Below, one piece after another: positions 1 through 7,144 of a stretch of 9,382 nt of DNA. This DNA comes from DATFWK01 sp035259345 (lineage in GTDB: Bacteria > Actinomycetota > Thermoleophilia > Miltoncostaeales > Miltoncostaeaceae), in the NCBI GenBank assembly GCA_035259345.1, contig DATFWK010000139.1:1-9382 (forward strand), written 5' to 3'. Numbering within the stretch: position 1 is the stretch's first letter; each line of letters begins with the position of its first letter. Position numbers and translations under genes: made by a program. The notes under the pieces were generated by a model that did no database searches, was not told the DNA's origin, and saw only the letters and a program-made list of their open reading frames with translations.

Positions 1-710
1 GGCTGGGGCGCGGCGGCGGGCGCCGCCGTCGCGCGCGCGGCCTCCTCCACGTCCGCCCGGACGATGCGCCCGGCCGGCCCGGTACCGCGGACGCGCGCGA
101 GGTCGATGCCGAGGTCCGCGGCGAGTCGCCGCGCCAGCGGCGAGGCCTTCACGCGGTCGCCGTCGTCCGCGGGCGGGCGGGCCGGAACGGGCGCCGGGGC
201 CTGCCGCGGGGCGGCCGCCGGCTCGGGCTCGGGCTCCTCGTCCTCGGCGCCGGGGTAGGCCTCGAGGGCCATCCCGATCGCAGGGCCGGTGCCGTCGTCC
301 GAGGTGGGGATGCCGCCGGTGGTCTCCGTCTCCTCGCCCTCGAGCTCGTCCTCCGCCGCCTCGGCCTCGTCCACCACCGCGGCCGCCTCCTCCTCGGCGG
401 CGTCGGCGGGGCCGGGCTCCCCGGCGCCGGTCTCGTCCGCGGGCTCGGCCGGCCGCGCGGTGCGGGCCCCGGGCGCGGCGCCGTCGCCGATCGTCGCGAT
501 CGGCGCGCCGACCGGCAGCGTCTCGCCCTCCTGGGCGAGGATCGCGAGCACGCCGGAGTCCGGCGCCTCGACGGTCATGTTGGCCTTGTCGCTCTCGATC
601 TCGACGATCGGCTCGCCCTTGGCGACGTCGTCACCCTCGGAACGGAGCCACTGGAGGACGGTGCCCTCCTCCATCGTGTCGCTGAGCTTGGGCATGCGGA
701 ACTCGGCCAT
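1..710 (-). CDS. Dihydrolipoamide acyltransferase E2 of the pyruvate dehydrogenase complex, 5' part (C-terminus off window)
   Basis: E2 carries acyl groups from E1 on a swinging lipoyl arm and passes them to CoA in the cytoplasm. The visible 236 residues contain a lipoyl domain (about 1-78) with the lipoylation motif ESDKAN, where Lys42 is the expected modified residue. A long linker follows (about 79-187), very acidic at first and then Pro/Ala/Glu-rich. Next is a peripheral subunit-binding domain (about 188-224, KASPLARRLA through GTGPAGRIV), which docks E1 or E3, and then the start of a second Ala/Pro linker. The catalytic core lies beyond the window edge. There is one lipoyl domain. The ATG is one base after the E1 beta stop, and AGGGGG (720-715) sits four bases before it, so the genes are surely cotranscribed. 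The acyl specificity (pyruvate rather than branched-chain 2-oxo acids) is inferred from the E1 alpha neighbour. Confidence 0.93.
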   Translation of the reverse strand, partial: MAEFRMPKLSDTMEEGTVLQWLRSEGDDVAKGEPIVEIESDKANMTVEAPDSGVLAILAQEGETLPVGAPIATIGDGAAPGARTARPAEPADETGAGEPGPADAAEEEAAAVVDEAEAAEDELEGEETETTGGIPTSDDGTGPAIGMALEAYPGAEDEEPEPEPAAAPRQAPAPVPARPPADDGDRVKASPLARRLAADLGIDLARVRGTGPAGRIVRADVEEAARATAAPAAAPQ

Positions 711-711
711 C

Positions 712-1710
712 TCACCCCCTCACGACGAGGGACCGCACCGCCGCCGCGACGTCCGCCGCGCTCGGCAGCGCCGCCTGCTCGAGGTTCTTGGCGTACGGCA
801 TCGGGACGTCGGCGCTGTTCACGCGCCGGATCGGCGCGTCCAGCCAGTCGAAGCAGGCCTCGTAGATGTGCGCGGCGAGGTTGGCCGCCACGCCGCACTC
901 GGGCCAGCCCTCGTCGACGATCACGGCCCGGCCGGTCGCCCGCACGCTCTTCGCCAGGCTCTCGAGGTCGAGCGGGCGCAGCGTGCGTGGGTCGATCACG
1001 TCGCACTCGATGCCCTCCTTGGCGAGCTCGTCGGCGGCGGCGAGCGCGACCCAGACCATCCGCGAGTGGGCGATCACCGTGCAGTCGCGGCCGCTGCGGC
1101 GGACCGCCGCGCGCCCGAACGGCACCAGGTCCTCCTCGCCGCCGACCGGCCCCTTCTTCGCGTAGAGGCCCTCGCTCTCGAGGAAGATCACCGGGTCGTC
1201 GTCGCGGATCGCCGACTTGAGGAGCCCCTTCGCGTCGTAGGGCGTCGCCGGGCACGCGACCTTCAGCCCCGGCACGTGGCTGTACCAGGCCTCGAGGGAG
1301 TGCGAATGCTGGGCGGCCAGCTGGTGGCCGGCGCCGCCGGGCATCCGGATGACGATCGGGCACGCGACCTGGCCGCCGAACATGTACCGGATCTTCGCCG
1401 CGTTGTTGACGATCTGGTCCATTGCGACGATCGAGAAGTTCACGGTCATCATCTCGACGATCGGCCGGAGCCCCGTCATCGCTGCACCGATGCCGATGCC
1501 CGTGAACCCGGCCTCGCTGATCGGCGTGTCGACCACCCGGGTCGCGCCGAACTCGGCCAACAGGCCGCGCGTGACCTTGAACGCGCCCTCGAACAGCCCG
1601 ACGTCCTCGCCCATGATGAAGACGGCCGGGTCGCGGCGCATCTCCTCGCGCATGGCCTGGGTGAGGGCCTCGCGGTAGGAGACGGCCTTCGGCGGGGCGG
1701 AGGTGCTCAT
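712..1710 (-). CDS. pdhB: Pyruvate dehydrogenase E1 component, beta subunit
   Basis: This 332-residue protein is the beta subunit of the alpha2beta2 thiamine-diphosphate-dependent E1 enzyme, which decarboxylates pyruvate and reductively acylates the E2 lipoyl group. The pyrimidine-binding transketolase-like domain comes first (about 10-190). It shows GEDVG near 34 and TPISEAGFTG, whose Glu66 is the conserved glutamate that activates the ThDP aminopyrimidine ring. QHSHSLEAWYSHVPGLKV (about 134-151) matches the family histidine region. The C-terminal transketolase domain (about 200-325) includes DPRTLRPLD and VDEGWPECG. The length is normal for the family. The ATG overlaps the E1 alpha stop as ATGA, and there is no convincing Shine-Dalgarno site ahead of it, so translation is probably coupled to E1 alpha and helps keep the subunits equimolar. 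Confidence 0.95.
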   Translation of the reverse strand: MSTSAPPKAVSYREALTQAMREEMRRDPAVFIMGEDVGLFEGAFKVTRGLLAEFGATRVVDTPISEAGFTGIGIGAAMTGLRPIVEMMTVNFSIVAMDQIVNNAAKIRYMFGGQVACPIVIRMPGGAGHQLAAQHSHSLEAWYSHVPGLKVACPATPYDAKGLLKSAIRDDDPVIFLESEGLYAKKGPVGGEEDLVPFGRAAVRRSGRDCTVIAHSRMVWVALAAADELAKEGIECDVIDPRTLRPLDLESLAKSVRATGRAVIVDEGWPECGVAANLAAHIYEACFDWLDAPIRRVNSADVPMPYAKNLEQAALPSAADVAAAVRSLVVRG

Positions 1711-2753
1711 GGCCCGACCACCGCGCTCCCGCGCGGGTCGTCGTTCCACGGGTTGGCGTAGACCTCCCGCGCGAGCTCGGACTCGGGCACCGGCGGGCTC
1801 GCCTCGGCGAAGGCCACCGCCTCCTCCACCTGCTCGGCCACGCGCTCGCGCACGGCGTCGGCCTCCTCGCGCGTGATCGCCCCCTCCCCGAGGAGGATGC
1901 GCTCGAAGGTGACGAGGGGATCCCGGGCCTGCCAGCGCTGCTTCTCGTCCGCCGCGCGGGTGGTGTCCGGGTCGCTCATCGAGTGGCCCCGATAGCGGTA
2001 GGCCCGCGCCTCGATCATCGAGGGCTGGCGCTCCTCCCGGGCGAGCCTGGCCGCCTCGGACACCGCCTGGTGGACGACGAGCGCGTCCATGCCGTCGACC
2101 TGGCGGGCAGGCATGCCGTACGCCTCCGCGCGCCGGAAGAGGTCCGTCTCGGCGGAGGCGCGCTCCACGGCCGTGCCCATCCCGTACTGGTTGTTCAGGC
2201 AGAAGAAGACGACCGGCAGGCGCCAGAGCTCGGCCATGTTCATCGACTCCGCGAGCACGCCCTGGTTGACCGCGCCGTCGCCGAACATCGCAAGGGCGAC
2301 GCCGTCCTCCTCGCGATAGGCGATCGCCCAGGCAAGGCCGACGGCCAGCGGGATGGAGCCGCCGACGATGCCGTAGCCGCCGTAGAAGTGCCGCTCCTTG
2401 TCCATCAGGTGCATCGAGCCGCCGAGGCCGCCGCAGATGCCGTCCCGGCGCCCGAAGAGCTCGGCCATCACCCGGCCGGGCTCGCTGCCCCGGGCGAGCG
2501 CCTGCCCGTGCTCGCGGTAGGTGGATGTGATGGGGTCGGTGGGCCGCAGCGCTGCGACGGTGCCGACCACCGCGGCCTCCTCCCCGATCGCCAGGTGGAG
2601 GAACCCGCCGATGTGGCCCTTCATGTACTCCTCGGCCGCCCGCTCCTCGAAGCGGCGGATGAGCCACATCGTCTCGAACATCTCCCGCATCAGCTCCGCC
2701 TCGGGGCGGGCCGACGGGCCCGAGGTCGTGGGCGGTGCGACGGTGTCCGCCAT
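1707..2753 (-). CDS. pdhA: Pyruvate dehydrogenase E1 component, alpha subunit
   Basis: This 348-residue protein is the ThDP-binding alpha subunit of E1. The ThDP/Mg motif runs from GDGAVNQG (158-165) to the Asn pair at 187-188, with the expected spacing. GGFLHLAIGEEA (about 49-60) carries the active-site His53. YGMGTAVERAS (190-200) and FYGGYGIVGG (123-132) are closer to pyruvate-type E1 than to branched-chain E1. The loop YRYRGHSMSDPDT (252-264) matches the ThDP-covering loop that is phosphorylated in mitochondrial E1; nothing here shows that it is phosphorylated in this organism. Acetoin dehydrogenase is a possible alternative. The ATG is preceded by GGGAAGG (2770-2764) ten bases upstream, and the gene begins 23 bases after the glycosyltransferase stop. 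Many actinobacteria instead use a single-chain AceE E1, so the two-subunit type is a lineage hint. Confidence 0.94.
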   Translation of the reverse strand: MADTVAPPTTSGPSARPEAELMREMFETMWLIRRFEERAAEEYMKGHIGGFLHLAIGEEAAVVGTVAALRPTDPITSTYREHGQALARGSEPGRVMAELFGRRDGICGGLGGSMHLMDKERHFYGGYGIVGGSIPLAVGLAWAIAYREEDGVALAMFGDGAVNQGVLAESMNMAELWRLPVVFFCLNNQYGMGTAVERASAETDLFRRAEAYGMPARQVDGMDALVVHQAVSEAARLAREERQPSMIEARAYRYRGHSMSDPDTTRAADEKQRWQARDPLVTFERILLGEGAITREEADAVRERVAEQVEEAVAFAEASPPVPESELAREVYANPWNDDPRGSAVVGP

Positions 2754-2776
2754 TGCTCGCTCGCCTTCCCGTGGTT

Positions 2777-3994
2777 TCAGGCGGATTGTCGCACGAGCGC
2801 CCGGCGCTCTGCCGGGCGGCCCCACCGCGGCCAGACCAGGACCAGCACGGCGACCAGCATCGCGTCGCGCAGGCAGAGCAGGCCCACGGGCAGCACGTCG
2901 AAGTCGTCGACGAGGGCGCCGTAGAGCGTCGGGAAGATGGCCTGCGTGACCCCCAGCGAGATCCCGGTCACGATCGCCGCCGCGAGGCCGCGCCGGCCGG
3001 GGATCAACAGCACCAAGGGCAGGAGCCAGCACAGGTACTGCGGCGACAGGACCTTCCCGCTCACGACGAGGGCCGCCATCGTCGCGGCCAGCGCGCGCAC
3101 GGTGGCGTCTCGCCACGCCGGGTCGAGCGCCTGCCGCCAGAGCGACCACGCGATCGCCACCACGAGCACGACCGCCAGGAGGGACAGGATCGTCGCGACG
3201 GCGTTCGGCGCCGAGCCGGCGATGTTCTCGCTGCCGAAGCTCTGGACCTGGCGCAGGTGGTCGCCGGTCGCGTGGCTCCAGGCCAGGAGCAGAGCGGCGC
3301 CGCTCGACTCGATCTGGAGCGGCCGGTCCAGGTGGTAGGCGAACAGGCGCCAGGTCCCGGAGGGGGCGATGACGGCGAAGGGCAGGATCGTCGCGGCGAC
3401 GACGGCGACGCTCGCTGCCGCGCCGAGCGCCGCCGGGCGCCACCCGGCCCGGCGACCGTGGAGCACGAGCAGCGCCGGCAGGAGCGCGATCGGCACCAGC
3501 TTGGCCGCGGCGGCGAGCGCGAGGAGCGCCCAGGCGGCCCACCATCGCTCGGAGAGGATCGCCCAGACGCACCAGGCCACGGTCGCCGAGAGCACGAGGT
3601 CGTAGCGCGTCTCCACCAGCGGGCCGAGCAGCACGGGGGAGAGCGCGATCACGCCCACGAGCAGGGCTCGCCGCGCGCCGCCGAGGCCGAGCCGCCATGC
3701 CGCCGCGAGCCCGCCGAGCGCAGTGATCGCCAGGCAGGCGAGCATGAGCATCGAGAACGAGAGCTGGAAGCCCCCCGGCAGCCGGGACGCCGCCCAGAAC
3801 AGCCCGGCCGCCGCCGGCGGGTACTCGAGGTCGAAGTCCCGGTATGGCACGAGCCCGGCGTCGATGAGCCGGGCCGCATGGGAGTAGACCCTGAGGTCGC
3901 CGAGCTGGAACGTGGGCCAGATGACCCACCGCATCAGGGACCAGGTCACCGCGCAGGCCGCGACGGCGGCGAGCGCCTCCAGGCGGCGGCTCAG
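2777..3994 (-). CDS. Polytopic membrane glycosyltransferase, GT87/DUF2029 (alpha-mannosyltransferase-like)
   Basis: This is a 405-residue, very hydrophobic protein with roughly 9-11 membrane segments. Family knowledge: GT87 members are GT-C fold enzymes that move a sugar, usually mannose from a polyprenyl phosphate donor, onto a lipid or glycan outside the membrane. Supporting features are the first helix (about 7-26) followed by GDLRVYSHA and VPYRDFDLEYPP (49-60), the acidic Asp plus EYPP signature of the first outer loop. Others are AKLVPIALLPALL (about 164-176) and SPQYLCWLLPL (317-327), both typical of DUF2029. The acceptor is unknown. No ATG or GTG lies at the expected N-terminus. CTG at 3994 overlaps the upstream stop (CTGA) and has GGAGG seven bases ahead. 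Alternatives are GTG at 3949, ATG at 3934 (both inside helix 1), or ATG at 4054 (a long overlap without a ribosome site). The start is therefore uncertain; the family is fairly sure. Confidence 0.82.
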   Translation of the reverse strand: MSRRLEALAAVAACAVTWSLMRWVIWPTFQLGDLRVYSHAARLIDAGLVPYRDFDLEYPPAAAGLFWAASRLPGGFQLSFSMLMLACLAITALGGLAAAWRLGLGGARRALLVGVIALSPVLLGPLVETRYDLVLSATVAWCVWAILSERWWAAWALLALAAAAKLVPIALLPALLVLHGRRAGWRPAALGAAASVAVVAATILPFAVIAPSGTWRLFAYHLDRPLQIESSGAALLLAWSHATGDHLRQVQSFGSENIAGSAPNAVATILSLLAVVLVVAIAWSLWRQALDPAWRDATVRALAATMAALVVSGKVLSPQYLCWLLPLVLLIPGRRGLAAAIVTGISLGVTQAIFPTLYGALVDDFDVLPVGLLCLRDAMLVAVLVLVWPRWGRPAERRALVRQSA

Positions 3995-5343
3995 CGGACC
4001 GCCTCCGGCGCCGGGCGGGCGGCCAGGATCGTCCCCCGGTTGGTGCCGACCCATACGGCGCTCGCGCGGGCCGGCGGCCCGGCCAGGGCGAGGCCCGCCG
4101 CGTCCTCCCGCGTCCCGGACACGTCGCGGCAGGAGCCCCACACACCCTCGGCTCCGCCGCGCGCGGCGCGGATGCGAAAGCCGTCGCCGGCCAGCTCCTC
4201 CCAGGCCGCGAGCGCATCGCCCAGCGGCCCGATCGCCACGCGCCCCTCCCCGGACTCGCCGCCACGCGAGAGCGTCGTGGGCGCCGACCACGGGCCGCCC
4301 GCGACGCGCCCGGCGGCCTGGACGCGGTTCGTCCCGTCCACTCCGAGCTGCCACACCGCGACCGCGGCGCCGGACGGCGCGACGGCGACGCGCGGGCCGT
4401 TGTCGCTGGGGGAGGGGCGTGAGAGCTCGAACGGGGTGTCGGCCGGCGGCGAGAGGAGCCCCGGCGGGGTCCAGGCGCCGCCCGCGCGCCGCTCGGCCCA
4501 CTCCACCTGGCCCTCCAGGTCGGCGGCGTCCGTGAGCAGCCAGACGGCGACCGCGTGCCCGGTCCGGTCGATCCCGACGTCCGGATCCCGTGACCACTCG
4601 CCGGCGGCGGAGATCCGCTCGGCAGGTGACCAGCGTCCCGCGGTCCGCACCGCCGCGAGCACCACCGACCGTCGGCCCTCCTTGGCGCGCCAGACCAGCG
4701 CCGCGTCGCCGTCCGCGCTGACCGCGATGCGCGGCACGCGGGACCGGTCGGCGAGCCGCCCCAGCGTGACCGGTCGCGACCACGCGCCGCCGGCGGGGCG
4801 CCGGACGACCTCGATCACGGCGTCCTCACGCGAGCCGCTGCGGCTCCAGGCGACGCTCGCGCCGCCCTGGGCGTCGATCCCGACCGTCGGCTCCCGGGCC
4901 TCGGCGCCCGGCGCCGACAGCGTGCGCGCCGCCGACCAGCGCCCGTTCGGGAAGCGCTCCGCCGCCTGAACCACCCGACGATCCTCGCCGTCGTAGCCCT
5001 GCCACACCACCAGCGCCGCGCCGCTCGCCTCCATCGCGACGTCCGCGTCGCGCGCGTCGGTGCCGGAGAGCTGTCGCGGCCGGGACCAGGCCTCGCCGGG
5101 GCCGCGGCTCGCCGCCTCGATCCGCTTGCCGCGGTCGCTCTCCCACGCCGCGACCGCGTCGCCACGCGCGTTCCCGGCGACGACCGGGGCGCGATGGTCC
5201 GGGCCGCCGATCGTGACCGGCGCCGTGGCGGGTGCGGGACATGCCTCCGGAGTCGACGACCCGCCGCCACAGCCCGTCGCTGCGAGCGCCGCCAGCGCGA
5301 GCGGGGGGAGGAGGCTCGTCGTGGGGCGCACCGGCGGCAGCAT
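3991..5343 (-). CDS. Predicted lipoprotein with about eight propeller-type W-S-x-P repeats, function unknown
   Basis: This 450-residue exported protein has a short basic start, a hydrophobic stretch (about 11-22) and a lipobox-like AATGC with Cys25 as the probable lipidation site, followed by a Gly/Ser/Pro-rich spacer. The rest consists of 45-60 residue repeats of the form P-x-V-A-x(4)-G-x-A-x-A-x-W ... A-x-R ... G-x-W-S-x-P-x-x-L-S. I count seven units, starting near residues 50, 97, 149, 201, 251, 314 and 365, and an eighth that stops after its first strands (411-450). The N-terminal APVTIGG (41-47) resembles the missing last strand, so a closed propeller is plausible. There is no catalytic signature. 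A start at GTG 5349 is possible, but ATG 5343 has better spacing from GGGGCGG. The gene starts 18 bases after the acetyltransferase and ends overlapping the glycosyltransferase start. A role in sugar or surface binding is conjecture. Confidence 0.8.
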   Translation of the reverse strand: MLPPVRPTTSLLPPLALAALAATGCGGGSSTPEACPAPATAPVTIGGPDHRAPVVAGNARGDAVAAWESDRGKRIEAASRGPGEAWSRPRQLSGTDARDADVAMEASGAALVVWQGYDGEDRRVVQAAERFPNGRWSAARTLSAPGAEAREPTVGIDAQGGASVAWSRSGSREDAVIEVVRRPAGGAWSRPVTLGRLADRSRVPRIAVSADGDAALVWRAKEGRRSVVLAAVRTAGRWSPAERISAAGEWSRDPDVGIDRTGHAVAVWLLTDAADLEGQVEWAERRAGGAWTPPGLLSPPADTPFELSRPSPSDNGPRVAVAPSGAAVAVWQLGVDGTNRVQAAGRVAGGPWSAPTTLSRGGESGEGRVAIGPLGDALAAWEELAGDGFRIRAARGGAEGVWGSCRDVSGTREDAAGLALAGPPARASAVWVGTNRGTILAARPAPEAVR

Positions 5344-5361
5344 AGGCACGCCGCCCCGGTG

Positions 5362-5883
5362 TCAGGCGCCTGGCGGCAGCTCCAGGTGGCGCTCGAGGAC
5401 CGTGATGTCCCGCCACCCGCCGTCACGGCGGCCGTGGGCGCGGTGGACGCCCACCTCCCGGAAGCCGGCGCGTCGGGCGAGCGCGAGCCCGGGCCCGTTG
5501 TCCGGGAAGATCATCCCGACCAGCTTCCAGTAGCCGAAGGCCGGCGCCTCGATCACGAGGTGGTCGAGCATCTGCCGCCCGAGGCCCCGCCCGCGCGCGT
5601 CGGGCGCGACGTAGATCGTGTACTCGCCGACGCCGCTGTACCACGGCCGGTGCGAGAAGGGCGCGATCGCCGACCAGGCGAGCACCCGGCCGTCCAGCTC
5701 GGCCACGAAGACCGGCGCCGTGGCCGAGCGCCCCGCCAGCCAGCCGCGGCGCTCCTCGGCCGAGTGCGTGCCGGTCGCGAAGGTGGCGACGCCCTCGGCG
5801 ATCGCCTGGTCGTAGATCTCCCCGATCGCCCCGGCGTCGCGCGCCTCGGCGCGGCGGATCTCCGGGGCGGCGGCTACTGGCAG
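5362..5883 (-). CDS. GNAT N-acetyltransferase, ArsN1/phosphinothricin acetyltransferase-like (start codon unclear)
   Basis: This is a cytoplasmic acetyl-CoA-dependent acetyltransferase of about 165-173 residues. The complete fold can be read from IRRAEARDAGAIGEIYD (from 5859) through VATFATGTHS and YTIYVAPDARGRGLGRQML, the acetyl-CoA pyrophosphate loop (R-G-x-G-x-G/R type), to FGYWKLVGMIFPDNG and GFREVGVHRAHGRRDGGWRD. The WKLV-x-x-IFP-[DE]-N and H-x-x-x-DG-x-W-[RK]-D segments recall ArsN1-type enzymes, which acetylate arsinothricin or phosphinothricin; the substrate here is unproven. No ATG, GTG or TTG lies in frame between the upstream stop (about 6007) and 5706. The first one, GTG at 5706, would delete the first three strands. 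The start given is the CTG at 5883. GTA at 5877, overlapping the htrA stop as GTAG with AGGGGA seven bases ahead, or ATC at 5859 are alternatives. Confidence 0.8.
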   Translation of the reverse strand: MPVAAAPEIRRAEARDAGAIGEIYDQAIAEGVATFATGTHSAEERRGWLAGRSATAPVFVAELDGRVLAWSAIAPFSHRPWYSGVGEYTIYVAPDARGRGLGRQMLDHLVIEAPAFGYWKLVGMIFPDNGPGLALARRAGFREVGVHRAHGRRDGGWRDITVLERHLELPPGA

Positions 5884-7136
5884 GTCCCCTGCAGGTTGCT
5901 CGGGCGGTCCGCAAGCCGGAGCGCGACGGAGAGCCGCTTGGCCCCGCGCTGGACGGTGACCTTGAGCGTGTCGCCCACGCTGTGGCTGGAGACGGCCTCG
6001 CTCACGTCAGCGAAGCTTCGCACGGTCCTGCCGTCGATCGCCACGATGACGTCGGCGCCGCGCGGGACCGACGCGCCCGCGTCCGAGGCGCCCTTGAGCC
6101 CCGCGGACTTCGCGGGCCCGCGGGCGTCCACCCGCGTGAGCGCCACGCCGGTGAGGCCGGGATGGCCGAGCGCGGTCGCCGTTGCCGGCGTCAGCTCGGA
6201 GCCCTGGATCCCGATCCACGCGTGGTGCGCCGATCCGGTGTTGAGGATGGACTGCACGATCGGGCGGATCGTGTCCATCGGGATCGCGAAGCCGATGCCG
6301 ACGTTGCCGCCGCTCTGGCTCGCGATCTGGGAGTTGATCCCGACCACGCGCCCGCGGCCGTCGAGCAGCGGGCCGCCCGAGTTGCCCTGGTTGATGGCCG
6401 CGTCGGTCTGGATCGCGTTGCTGATCACCGAGCTGTCCGGCGAGCAGATGTTGCGCTGGAGAGCGGAGACGATGCCGGTCGTGGCCGTCCGCTCGTAGCC
6501 GAGGGGGTTGCCGATTGCGACCACCGGGTCGCCGACCACGAGGCTGCCGCTGGAGCCGAGGGGCAGCGCCTTCGCCGACGAGGGCGTGCTCTGCACGTCG
6601 AGCACGGCCAGGTCGGTGGTCTCGTCCGCGTCGAGGACCTTCGCCTGCTCCTGCGTCTGGTCCGCGAACGTCACGCTGACCGTGGAGTCCTTGCCGACGA
6701 CGTGGGCGTTCGTGAGGAGGTGGCCCTGGCCGTCGATCAGGAAGCCGGTCCCCAGGCCGTCACTCGAGCGCACCAGCACGACGCCGGGCGAGGCGTTCTT
6801 GACGATCGCCTGCACGCTCTCGGTCGCGCCGACCCCGGACGGGAAGGACGGCGACGCGCTCCCGGAGCCCGAGGTCGACGGCGCGGGCGTTGCGGGCGTT
6901 GGGGGCGGGGTGGCGTCGGTCGCCACCGTCTGGCGGACGACCGTGGTCGTGGAGCCGCCGCCGAGGTTGCCGCTGGCGGCGATGACGCCGATGGCGGCGC
7001 CTGCGCCGACCACCGCCGGCACGACTGCCGCGCGCAGCCATCGGCGGCGTGGGCGCTGCGGATCCTTCCCCGGCGGGGGCGGGGGGTCGAGCGGCTGGGT
7101 GGGAAAGGGCTGGGTGATCGGCGGCAATGGGTCCAT
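5874..7136 (-). CDS. Membrane-anchored HtrA/DegP-like serine protease with PDZ domain
   Basis: HtrA proteases degrade or check misfolded envelope proteins. This 420-residue protein has a Pro-rich cytoplasmic tail (1-27), a basic RPRRRW stretch and one membrane helix (about 33-55), so the rest lies outside the membrane. A Thr/Pro/Ser-rich linker follows (about 61-100), then a trypsin-like domain (about 105-298). Its triad is His145 in TNAHVV, Asp175 in TTDLAVL and Ser253 in GNSGGP; DAAINQGNSGGP and NVGIGFAIP are classic HtrA. One PDZ domain (about 306-412) has the peptide-binding loop GLTGVAL near 327-333. Two cysteines (231 and 419) are the only ones present and could be a disulfide pair. GTG at 7160 is in frame, but ATG at 7136 fits better with the TAACGT hexamer eight bases upstream. 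There is no Shine-Dalgarno site. It is the first gene of the minus-strand group. Confidence 0.94.
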   Translation of the reverse strand: MDPLPPITQPFPTQPLDPPPPPGKDPQRPRRRWLRAAVVPAVVGAGAAIGVIAASGNLGGGSTTTVVRQTVATDATPPPTPATPAPSTSGSGSASPSFPSGVGATESVQAIVKNASPGVVLVRSSDGLGTGFLIDGQGHLLTNAHVVGKDSTVSVTFADQTQEQAKVLDADETTDLAVLDVQSTPSSAKALPLGSSGSLVVGDPVVAIGNPLGYERTATTGIVSALQRNICSPDSSVISNAIQTDAAINQGNSGGPLLDGRGRVVGINSQIASQSGGNVGIGFAIPMDTIRPIVQSILNTGSAHHAWIGIQGSELTPATATALGHPGLTGVALTRVDARGPAKSAGLKGASDAGASVPRGADVIVAIDGRTVRSFADVSEAVSSHSVGDTLKVTVQRGAKRLSVALRLADRPSNLQGTCQ

Positions 7137-7144
7137 GGCGGGCC

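Noticed and set aside
1..60. GC-only run resembling a simple repeat
   Set aside because: It encodes the Ala/Pro linker of E2; the codons vary and no repeat unit is maintained.
289..1761. 490-codon open frame on the plus strand opposite the PDH genes
   Set aside because: Its codons mirror the third-position GC bias of E2 and E1 beta. The translation is low-complexity Ser/Ala then Arg/His-rich, with no domain. It is an antisense shadow typical of high-GC DNA.
2754..4265. Upstream extension of E1 alpha to 4265
   Set aside because: Homology to E1 alpha begins just after ATG 2753, which has a ribosome site. The extension is a shadow of the glycosyltransferase.
3995..4783. Possible N-terminal extension of the glycosyltransferase into the lipoprotein gene
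   Set aside because: The frame stays open to 4783, but the translation there is Arg/Gly/Ala-rich filler without motifs, and the lipoprotein repeats occupy the same bases in a better frame.
2735..4969. 744-codon open frame on the plus strand
   Set aside because: It spans the glycosyltransferase and most of the lipoprotein gene on the other strand. It is rich in Arg, Gly, Glu and Gln with no recognisable fold, and both opposite genes are well supported.
5423..5914. 163-codon minus-strand frame overlapping the acetyltransferase
   Set aside because: It is an Arg/Ala-rich out-of-frame reading of the same bases. The GNAT motifs lie in the other frame.
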